Source of the DNA: Topomyia yanbarensis
Taxonomy: Eukaryota > Arthropoda > Insecta > Diptera > Culicidae
Direction: 5' to 3'
Length of the DNA stretch: 64,000 nt
Assembly (NCBI RefSeq): GCF_030247195.1
Contig: NC_080671.1
Location: 87,356,370 to 87,420,369 of the forward strand
The number at the start of each line of letters is the position of its first letter. The stretch's first letter is position 1. The notes under the pieces were generated by a model. The model was given only the letters and a program-made list of their open reading frames with translations. It did no database searches and was not told where the DNA came from. The position numbers were made by a program, and so were the translations under genes. Positions 56,065 to 64,000 of the stretch are shown one piece after another.

Positions 56065-56960
56065 GGGGAATATGGGGAGACTTGACCAGGTTTTCAGCTA
56101 AACCTGCATAAATCTTTAAAAAAAGTTTTCAATCCTTCCAAAGTCATTGTGATATAATGTGAAAAGGTATAGTGCGTGTTCACGATTTTTTGCAGAATTT
56201 TTAATTAACTTTTTCAAAAGTTATAAAAGTTTTTCTGAGATCGTTTTTTTTGGTCAACTCTCCCCACTGCGGGGAGACTTGACCAAGGCCTGGGGAGACT
56301 TGACCAAGAGAATTTTGAAAAATCAGAGCAAAAAATAATGACATAAATCATACTGTAATCATTTTTTCCATATTGTCAAGGTCCTTAGGTAGCAGTAAAA
56401 AATATAAAAGGGTTGCATTTCATAAATTTCGACCGTGTTGGATGCATTTCCTTTTAAGGATTAACTGTACTACTTACATTGCATGTTCACATGTCGCGAA
56501 ATCAGCCATACTACTACCAACTTTGTTTATTAGTACTAAAAGATATAGACTGATGTTTGATAAGGGATTTTTTGTGACGCAATTAACACTAAGAGTAGGT
56601 AGCATAGCATAGTAAATATCAGAGAAATTTTGTTTTTAAGCTTATGCCACTTGGTCAAGTCTCCCCACAAAATCTTGGTCAAGTCTCCCCAATAGTTGTT
56701 ATTGCATTCAATTTTATACAAATTTTATTAATAACTATTTCAATGTTTCAATTTATGTAAAATCGTTTCACTAGTTCATAAAGAATAAAATGATCTATGG
56801 GTACTTTAGAAGTAATTATTAGTCGAGTAAACATGTCCATACAAAGTTTGATAAAAAATTACATCATTTAACGCAAATTTATAAAATGCGCAATATTTTC
56901 TATAAGGAAAGAATTTTGCATTCCAAACTTTTAAAATTACCTTACATCCCCATGTTCCCC
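56065..56960. mobile_element. TA-flanked non-autonomous DNA transposon, 896 bp
   Basis: The ends are GGGGAATATGGGGAGACTTG and, inverted, GGGGAACATGGGGATGTAAG, with TA outside each (56063-56064, 56961-56962). GGGGAGACTTGACCA recurs at about 56276 and 56291, and its complement TTGGTCAAGTCTCCCC at about 56652 and 56674. The design parallels the 10.75-kb element, which starts GGGGAATT and repeats its own phrase inside. No transposase frame. Confidence 0.82.
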
Positions 56961-57363
56961 TATATATTTTCATTATTCTGCAATCAAGTTTCATAAAAGG
57001 TACCTTGCTAAACTTGGAAAATTCTCAGGAACAACATAAAAATAAATTCATTATCGGTATTCAAATACATCAGATTTTTTGACATTTATACGACAAACCA
57101 CATTTTTTCATTAAATACCCTAGTACTCCAACTTCTCGTATTTTTCCAGAAATAAATTCTCATGCGATGCATAAGCATATTTTACACTAGAAGTAGTAAA
57201 TTTAATAATAATTTATTGTTAAATAAAGTTGATATGTGGATGTTAATGATAAAAATATGGAATTGATACTTAATGTGAATCTAATGCTCCTGAATTTCTC
57301 CCAAAAGGAATTTATTTCTATTTAGTTCCTGAGAATTTTTACGTTTAACAAGGTACATTTTAA

Positions 57364-57464
57364 TCCTCCTGCACTCGCGCAAATGGCTCCCCGAATGAGC
57401 AGCTGAAAGAATATGTCGCTAGAGTTTCTGAAGGTGTTGCACTAAATACAACGGCGCTGGAGGG
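57364..57464. mobile_element. Possible TTAA-flanked MITE, 101 bp
   Basis: TTAA at 57360-57363 and 57465-57468 flank TCCTCCTGCACTCGCGC and, inverted, CCCTCCAGCGCCG. The inverted ends are short and imperfect. Confidence 0.6.
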
Positions 57465-57876
57465 TTAATTGATTGAAGAATAATGGAGCTATATGCACGA
57501 GCAAATGGCAAAATTAAATATTAATGTAAAAGGCCCTATAACTCCAACCTCTAGTATTTGGACAAAAATCGCAAAGATTCCGTTCAATTTCTTAGTTTTT
57601 TTACATTAGAAAAACTGCAAAATATGTATGATTTGCAGCACAGAACAGATTTTTTTTAAAAAAATTGGTGTTTTTGGGGACAAAATGACCCAATACCCCA
57701 CTTTCCCGTATTTTTCGATAAACGAAGATATCTCCATGCGAATACTAAGGTTATTGTCTTTAAAAATAGGTGTGAATTGTAATTTTAAGTGTACTACTTC
57801 AAAAGTTATATTTAATATGCTTTTACTCCATATTTTCCTCCATTTTTTCCCATAGTACCAATTGTCCAAATGATGC

Positions 57877-57967
57877 GAAATTCGGCATCTGAGCTTACTT
57901 TGACATTTGTCACAACATGAAAGGGGGGTCTTCGAGAGTCCAAATAAATTTTTTTTGCGATGACCTA
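57877..57967. repeat. Solo terminus of the 20.45-kb element family
   Basis: GGCATCTGAGCTTACTTTGA then CATTTGTCACAACATG, a G run and a TTTTGCGATGACCTA end match 21155-21242 and 23690-23746. Confidence 0.65.
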
Positions 57968-60688
57968 TTCGTCAACGATGTTCTCTCTAATTCACGCAAC
58001 ATGAGCGACCTCTGCAATAACATAGGAAAGATAATGTTCATATCTATTGTACCTCCATATCTATTTGACCCCATCCTACTCTACTCCTCGATTTTTGTTG
58101 AACGAAATTGCTTGCATGACAGAATTTGCACTGACTAAAGCAAAGGGTTCTGCAAAGAGTCAACTCCATATTTCGCAATTAAGGCCTTTCTCGGAGACTA
58201 CACCATCAATCTCTACTTCCTGGGCGGGTACGTAAACAAAATACGCGATATATCGATGATGTTAAATGGCTTATCTTATTGGTCCGGAAGTAAACCATCC
58301 AGTGGCCGGTTGTATTGATGGATATAATTTGTATTGAAAAGGAGACTTATCGGGATTTTTTTGCCATCAGAGAAATATTCAAATCGTGTTCCATTAAACC
58401 TGAAAGGATGTTGGTCGTCGTACCTTCCCATTAGTCAACACTATCATACGGGCTTAGATAATAAGGTTGCATCGCATGAAACGAAAAATTAATGTAACAA
58501 AATTTAAAAGAACGGAGTTATCGGTACTTAGCTGTGGAACATTTGTAGTATCAGTAATGAACAAACACATTTTCGCCGAGCAGTCGGTCATACAGCCCGT
58601 TAACAAAGAGCCAACAGCTATTACCAGGAAACTTTTCACTTACACACGCCATATTTGAGCTTTTGTCAGTGCGGGTAGAAATGACTCCGATTTCTACTAC
58701 CCACTCGGGAAAAAAATGTTTCGCCGGCCCTGGTTTCCAACAATTTTTTCACTGATATAGATGGCAAAAATGCATAATTAAACTTACATGTTAAATTCAA
58801 TAAGTGCCGGTCTAATTATCACAAAATTAAACAAAATTTAAATCAAATATTCCCTTTAAACAAAGATATCAATCTCATTGATATTCTAGCTTTAACTTCC
58901 CAAACACCGCCAACGAAACCACACGACTCATCATCGAAAAGCATGAAACGTGAACCCGACACTCTCCCATCCACACACTTATACACATTCAGACATATTC
59001 AGTCAGTTTTTAGATTTTTCATTGCCATCATTGTTTTGAGTTTTCCCTTCCATTAACATGGCTCCATTCATCGCCATGGCAGCCGTCATCGGATATTACT
59101 ATGAATCCCACACCGGGCGGGCTGGCATGCAGCCTGAATCTGGATCAGTTCTGGCTGGAGGCGTACCGCCGAATTTTCTCTGTCCCAACCAGTTCATTCA
59201 GACTGTCGCTTTATCAATATAGCGACGATCTCTCCCTCTCTCTCTCTCTCATTCTATCTATCCTATGTAATAAGTTTCCATTGAACATTGCCCAACGATG
59301 GCCGAAAACGTGGCTACCCGAGCGGAAAATTTTATCCTCTTAATAGAAGCCGTTGGAAAAATTTTAAATGAAAATTCTCCTGAATACCTCTTTTTGTCTT
59401 ATATCAACTTTCCCCGATGGTGTTCTCTCTCTCTCCCCCCAAACTTCAATAGGTTTTCATCAATATGTCAACAATTTCGTACGCCGACTGGCTGGCAGGC
59501 GATAGTCAAATCTCGTTTTCAACGCCAACATTTTCGCTTCCATAATTGAAACCGATGGCCCCGCGTGGGTTGGGCATTCGTTTCGTCGTAATCGTAATCA
59601 TTGCAATTTCGTGTGAATTGAATCGTGGCTGGTTACCATTCCTCTCTCTCGCTCCCTCGGTTGCCGCGTAATGGAAGGCCATAATTCATGGTCAAAAGTA
59701 TCGAAATGAATTTTTAATTACGAACCGGATCAGCTTACATATGTGCGAATGCAGATATGTTGACCAGCCCCAACACGAAGCGAGTGTGTTTCCCGGATGT
59801 GTAGAGTCTAGTGTGAGGGTGGTACCACGGTTGCCACCGACGGTTGCAGGGAAACATTTTTTCGAACAGATTCCGTAAGCTTCACCGGTTGTAGGGAATT
59901 TGGTAGTTCATTTTCCAATATTTTTCACACTGGATACATTGGTGATCCCTAATTCTAGATCATTCACGATAGCAACTAGTTGAACATTTTGTAAAAATAT
60001 TTGGCTAAATTTAGTTTTATAGCCGGTAGAAGATTACCGCGAAAAGCCGCACATGTTTTTATTTCCGATTGGTAACGCAAACATGTTGAACCACATTGAC
60101 TACCACGTGCTATTTTTTTTTTCTACATCCGACAACTGTAACACTTGATTCCGGTTCAACTCCGCCGGCCAGCAAGGGCATACAAGGGAAAGGGGGAGGC
60201 AGAAGGAAGTGTGGTTTTCCACCAATCGAATATTTTTTTGCCGTTGACACAATTCCGCGTAGCGATAGCGATTTTCGTGAAAATTGAATCCTGTGCAGGG
60301 AAGTCATTACATTGAGACAGACAGTCAGAGCGACAGGAACTAGCCAGCGGGGGATGATAAATTGAAACCGGACGACGATGACCGCTAGGGCGATTGCAAC
60401 TGTGTTGCTGGCCTGTTACACAAGGTATCGCCGGGTGAATAGTGGCATTGTAAAAATGGGCTGTTGTCGTGTATTTTTTCGAATTTGGGCGTTATCTGGA
60501 TTACGATTCGACCGCATGGTGCAGGATGATTGACCAAGTGAGCCTAATACTTCAACGTAGGCTGACATGTATCGATGGTTGTCAGGAGGCTATGTTTCAA
60601 TTTGGTAAAAAGGTTGGAATGTAGTTGAAAGTTATCTGCAGTATCTCGATCCGAGTATTGATATAAAAAAAAAGATTTCCGCACAATA
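57968..60688. other. Probable intron; no confirmed gene
   Basis: Few transposon phrases between 58.9 and 60.4 kb. A 54-codon frame starting MAPFIAMAAVIGYYY at 59058 has a fair initiation context but no other support. A (TC)n run lies at 59229-59250. Confidence 0.4.
59229..59250. repeat. (TC)n microsatellite
   Basis: TCTCCCTCTCTCTCTCTCTC run. Confidence 0.9.
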
Positions 60689-60699
60689 TGAGCAGAGTT

Positions 60700-60865
60700 T
60701 TTTTAATTTCGATTTTAGAGGTTTTAACCTTAAGGTCATTCGCCTCTTCGGGTTAGAAAAATCTCTTATGAAAAAATTCTAACCCTATGTGCGGGGGTCG
60801 GGACTCGAACCCAGGTGCACTGCGTACAAGGAAATCGATTTACCAACTACGCGACACCCACCCCC
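60700..60865 (-). mobile_element. tRNA-derived SINE (Feilai-like)
   Basis: On the minus strand the 5' end reads GGGTGTCGCGTAGTTGGTAA, a box A-like sequence, and later GGGTTCGAGTCCCGACCCCC, a textbook box B. The tRNA-like head spans about 60783-60865. The body has AGGGTTAGAA, TTTTTCTAACCCGAAGAGGC and CCTTAAGGTTAAAACCTC, then an AATCGAAATT-like end. TGAGCAGAGTT is duplicated exactly at 60689-60699 and 60866-60876. This layout matches my recollection of Feilai, an abundant Aedes SINE. The promoter boxes look intact, so RNA polymerase III transcription is possible. It cannot move without a LINE partner. Confidence 0.88.
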
Positions 60866-60876
60866 TGAGCAGAGTT

Positions 60877-61373
60877 CTTCTACTCTAGTAACAATATAAA
60901 GTTTTATGACACTCTTCCAAAACACAACCATTTGTAGCATGGTGTAGCATTTTTAATGTGATACTCTGCTACACTATTCCCTAAGGAGAACATTGGATAA
61001 GGGACATAATATATAATCTTAGTAGGTCATGAATTTGCGATTCTTCTTCGTCTCTTCAGTATCTGGCAGAAGCGACTTGGTCCTAAAAAGCGGCCAATCC
61101 ATAACAAGAAAACAACTGATCGTGGATAGCCCAAAATTCCTCTTAGCATTGATATTTAAAAATTATTTCAAATTTCAAGAAATTCAAATAGTAATCCCTA
61201 AATTTTAAATTGAACTCGCTATTAGTCAAGTTCGGGTCGTGAATGCTCTGAGTGCATTCAATGTCAATGAAACGATGATTACCAGAGCTTATTCTCGGTT
61301 TAAATCGTCCTTCAATCTGGAACCAGACGGTTTGCCTTCAGTACTTTTGAAAAGGCACATCGACGTTTTAGTG
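60877..61373. other. No recognisable gene
   Basis: Unassigned sequence. Confidence 0.5.
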
Positions 61374-61407
61374 CAGTGGCGTAGTAAGAAAATTTTTCGG
61401 GGGGGGA
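61374..61407. repeat. Solo hAT-type terminus
   Basis: CAGTGGCGTAGTAAGAAAAT followed by a G8 run matches the CAGTGGCG style of hAT ends, as at 25903. No partner end (CTACGCCACTG) was found downstream. Confidence 0.5.
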
Positions 61408-61668
61408 TATGAAATTTTTTTTGTATATATATGAAAAAATGTTCAAAAATATTCTAAGCAGGAACAAAATGTTCAAAAACCAACAACTCAGGGAACGGGT
61501 TTGGGTAGTCAAGGTAGGAAAACTAGCTGTTGGTATAGAATTGATGCTCTTCCCCTACGAGGACAATCTGGGCGGCAAACTTCAGACTGTCTAATTTACT
61601 GAGCCCTTCAGTTCCCTTGTGTCATTCAGTACCACTTCCTCGTTGAGCATCCGACTTGTTCGCGATCT

Positions 61669-62556
61669 ACTCGGTCTAGTCCCCGACGATAGACCTAGCC
61701 TACTCCGACGAAAAGTTCCCCGGCGAGAGATGTTCGAGCCAACCAGCCAGGTGCTGCGTTCAGTTCGGTGATTCTGGTAGAGTAGGGCATCTGGTTTGCT
61801 GGAGCCCCGGCGCGACTGGTGGTGTATCGTCGCGGTCTACGCGGTCTCGTTCCCGGCGGTGAATCTGACTGTAAGCTGACGGAGAGGTCCCAGATGAAAG
61901 AAGTTCTCCCGATACCGATTCTTATTTGGTTTCAGTACTACAACTTCTTGAGCCCTTTGGATCCGTAACCGGTGCCACTTAGCACCGCAACTCCTTTAAG
62001 CCATTTAGTTCTCTTCTTGGGCCATTTAGCACTACTTCCTTGATGGTCCATTCAGTCCTCGACTTGTTCGCGAACAACTCGGTCGAGTCCCCGACGATGG
62101 ACATGACCTACTCCGACAGAGAATTCCCCGGCGAGAGAAGTTCTCCCGAGATCGAGCCAATCAGCTAGGTGCCGAGGTCATTTCGGCGATTCTGGTGAAG
62201 CTGGGTATCCGGTACACTGGTGCGCCGATGACCCGCGACTAGTGGTGTCTCATCGATGTCTAATCAGTCTAGTCCCCAGCGGTGAATCTAGCTTACGCTA
62301 ACGGAAAGTACCCTGGCGAAAAAAGTTTTCCCAATATCGATTCTTCTTTGGTTTTCGCTTTTTTTCTATCGGAACAACCGGTGGGGAGCCGTGGTCGGTC
62401 CGGCGAATTCGCATGGAGCGTGACGTCCGGTTCGCTGGCGTTTCGACGACTCATACTCGCTGCTCTGTTGCAGTCTACTCGACTAGTCCTCGGCGGTGGA
62501 TCTAGCTTATACCTGCGGAGAGTTCCCTGGCGGTGATTGCTCCCCCGAAACCGTTG
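61669..62556. repeat. Alternating two-type tandem array, ~400-bp higher-order unit
   Basis: GG(T/A)CTAGTCCCCGACGAT-type units start near 61669 and 62070, and GTTCCCGGCGGTGAATCT-type units near 61841, 62259 and 62471. Type A units share TCCCCGGCGAGAGA(A/T)GTTC, GAGCCAA(C/T)CAGC and TTCGG(T/C)GATTCTGGT. Type B units share GATTCTT(A/C)TTTGGTTT and GGTGAATCT. The A-B order repeats at about 400-420 bp. A link region has CGACTTGTTCGCGA. It resembles monomer arrays found in some LINE 5' regions, but I cannot prove that. Confidence 0.75.
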
Positions 62557-62592
62557 TTCGATGTCTATTCCGCTGTAAGACGGTCATGACAT

Positions 62593-62827
62593 CAGCGGTT
62601 CTCAACCTTTTTCGTACCACGGACCCCTTAGATATCACACTGGGTTGCTGCGGACCCCCACAGATAAACATCAATTTTGTATGCTATCAACATGTTATTT
62701 TCAATTTGTTAGGAAACAAGATTTGAAATTTCAATATGCACTCGGAACATATATTTTTCTTCGCAGACTCCCAGCAATGACTTCGCGGCCCCCTAGGGGC
62801 CCGCGGACCCCAGGTTGAGAGTCACTG
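62593..62827. mobile_element. hAT-type MITE, 235 bp
   Basis: The ends are CAGCGGTTCTCAACCTTTTT and, inverted, CAGTGACTCTCAACCTGGGG, with CACGGACCCC and CCGCGGACCCC subterminally. The CAG(T/C)G(G)TTCTCAACC end is a familiar hAT signature in many animals. Flanks CATGACAT and ATCTACAT agree only partly, so the 8-bp duplication is decayed or the ends are slightly misplaced. No coding frame. Confidence 0.78.
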
Positions 62828-62835
62828 ATCTACAT

Positions 62836-63815
62836 CATATCTCTGTTTACTGCGTTCCACGTCTTTACGTCGCTTGTCATTCTGAAAGCTACATTATCCG
62901 GGTTGATGCCCGGTCCTCCCGTTTTAAGTAGCTCCCTGCACGCCATTTCAAACCTCGGACAATCAAAGACTCTCCTCGGACATTCAAAAACTTCAAACCT
63001 CGGACATTCAAAGACACTTTCCGGTGTCTCCTCGACGTTCTCACACTCCAGGCACAGTGTTGACGTTGCGTACCCACACCGATGAAGATACTCCTTAAGC
63101 ATCCATGGCTCGGTAGGAGCTGTTTCAGGTGGAAGGTTATCTCTCCGTGCTTTCTATTGACCCACGCCGACAGGTTTGGATGAGCCGGTAGGTCCACTTT
63201 CCTTTTTCCGTATTGTCACATTCCTGCTGCCACGTCCCCTTCGAATCGATTCTCATCATCTTCCTCACGTTTTTTTCTGACGTTTCATTGATTGTAGCAC
63301 TTGATATCCTCCGTCAGGGTAATGCAGATGGGGATCATCTCGGCGTCAAGGCATACTGCCTCCGGTACGCAATCGTAACTCGTACGACCAGCAGTCGAAG
63401 CGCCCTGTTCAGCTTTTCGCGGTTTCACTTGGTTTTCAGCGCCGCACCCTAAGCAGGAGCCCCATATCGCAGTATCGATGACGAAACACTAGATAAAGAC
63501 CCGACATTTCGCATGTGTGATCAACGTGGTTGTTTAAGCTCAATCAGTCGTCGATTGTCACTCCCAATTGATTCAGTGCACGCTTCGATGCATTCACATG
63601 CCCTTCGATGGTCATCTGTATCCGCTGAACCGCTTTGCAGTTGCTGTCCAACAACAAATCCGTCTTGTAGTGAGCTATTTGCAGCTTGACCCGTTCATCC
63701 AACACTCGATCGCATCGATTGTCTCCGTCACCGACACCTCCATTTCTTCAAGTGTCTCACCGTTAGTGATACATCGTCCACGAAACCAACGATTTTCACT
63801 TTCCTGAGCAGCCGC
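62836..63815 (-). pseudogene. R1/LOA-group LINE ORF2 remnant (RT palm to C-terminus)
   Basis: From 63815 downward, the minus strand gives KVKIVGFVDDVSLTV, the catalytic FxDD box of a non-LTR reverse transcriptase. After frameshifts come ETIDAIECWM, RALNQLGVTIDD, EMIPICITL and WVNRKHGEITFHLKQLLPSH, then LHRCGYATSTLCLECENVEE, a C-terminal cysteine motif region, and NPDNVAFRMTSDVKTWNAVN. Multiple stops and frameshifts make it dead. The region after the cysteine motif contains a short tandem triplication (62941-63018). Shared phrases with 18.2-20.0 kb (PICITL and others) show one family with copies in opposite orientation. Confidence 0.87.
62941..63018. repeat. ~22-27-bp tandem triplication inside a LINE relic
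   Basis: Plus-strand phrases TTCAAACCTCGGACAATCAA, CTCCTCGGACATTCAAAAAC and TTCAAACCTCGGACATTCAA follow one another. On the coding strand this repeats FxCPRF (FECPRFEVFECPRRVFDCPRFE). Confidence 0.85.
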
Positions 63816-63829
63816 AGTGTTTAGACTCC

Positions 63830-64000
63830 ACACTGATAGAATATATTCGTAAATCGCTAGGAATTAATTTCGTACAAACAACTTTCATGAAATATACTAA
63901 TTTTTCGTACATATGATGAATCGTTCGTAGTTCTATCGAAACACTTTTATTTTTTATTACGAGTTTTTCGTGAAAACCACGAAATGACTTTCGTTGGCTT
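63830..64000. other. No recognisable feature
   Basis: AT-rich with several TTCGT(A/G) words. Too short to assign. Confidence 0.5.

Larger units (their letters stand above)
55905..57635. repeat. Inverted repeat pair around the 56-kb element
   Basis: The block 55905-56045 matches the inverted 57510-57635: GGTTATAGCGCC facing GGCCCTATAACTCCAAC, TTTTTCTAATGTAGAAAA facing TTTTTTACATTAGAAAAACTG, and TACATATTTTACAGTTTTTC facing its complement. Arms are about 130 bp and diverged. Between them lie a TA-flanked element and a TTAA MITE. Confidence 0.65.

Noticed and set aside
59058..59222. 54-codon frame starting MAPFIAMAAV
   Set aside because: Fair start context but no conserved motif, no splice signals and too short to separate from chance.
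60783..60865. tRNA gene on the minus strand
   Set aside because: Box A and box B are present, but the cloverleaf is not clean and the sequence continues into a SINE body with flanking duplications.
1..64000. Bacterial-type operon, phage, CRISPR or toxin-antitoxin system
   Set aside because: There are no long contiguous coding frames, no ribosome binding sites and no regularly spaced short repeats with unique spacers. All large features are eukaryotic transposons or satellites.

Overview
This is a gene-poor window of eukaryotic nuclear DNA, almost certainly from an insect and most probably an Aedes-type mosquito. The evidence is an AT-rich background packed with diverged transposable elements, TTAA- and TA-flanked MITEs, a Feilai-like tRNA-derived SINE with a perfect target-site duplication, degraded Jockey- and R1/LOA-like LINEs, BEL/Pao Gag relics and mosquito-style repeat phrases. 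There are no operons, ribosome binding sites or CRISPR arrays, and the open frames over most of the window are too short to be genes.

The only good evidence for a host protein gene is one exon on the + strand (49453-50604). It has a splice acceptor, a long 5' UTR, and an ATG at 50538 opening a 22-codon signal-peptide-like sequence that ends at a GTAAGT donor in phase 1. The rest of that gene lies beyond 50.6 kb, so 50605-64000 is probably its first large coding intron, full of transposon debris, and sequence upstream of 49.45 kb is probably intron or 5' flank. A histone H2A pseudogene (42734-43076) sits head-to-head with an antisense BEL/Pao gag relic.

Layout. 0-5.7 kb: no recognisable gene, a few microsatellites. 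5.7-7.4 kb: nested repeats with a TAA-flanked MITE. 8.5-13.6 kb: a 124-bp TTAA MITE, a CTCTGGA-type minisatellite, a mariner transposase relic, a TA-flanked element, a foldback and a 903-bp TTAA element carrying two perfect 20-bp palindromes. 16.2-17.3 kb: a long inverted repeat. 18.2-20.0 kb: an R1/LOA-like LINE relic. 20.45-23.75 kb: an inverted-terminal element and a tandem array. 25.3-31.5 kb: GC-rich repeats and a complete hAT-type element (25903-28140, 8-bp duplication CTACACAC) holding a dead LINE fragment. 30.4-34.5 kb: a 4.1-kb inverted-repeat structure with a TA-flanked insertion in one arm. 36.0-38.8 kb: four near-identical tandem 0.5-kb units. 41.2-43.1 kb: gag relics and H2A. 43.9-46.7 kb: a diverged ~120-bp tandem array split by a Jockey-like LINE 3' end. 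47.97-48.98 kb: an inverted-repeat element. 52.3-53.8 kb: a second Jockey-like LINE relic. 54-58 kb: a near-perfect hairpin, TTAA MITEs and another TA-flanked element. 60.7-63.8 kb: the SINE, a two-type alternating array, a hAT-type MITE and a minus-strand R1/LOA-like LINE relic.

No intact transposase, polymerase or multi-gene system was found. The interest lies in genome structure: nested insertions that can be dated against empty sites in paralogous copies, very long inverted repeats able to form double-stranded RNA, the recent tandem amplification, and the unassigned secreted or membrane protein whose first coding exon is here.
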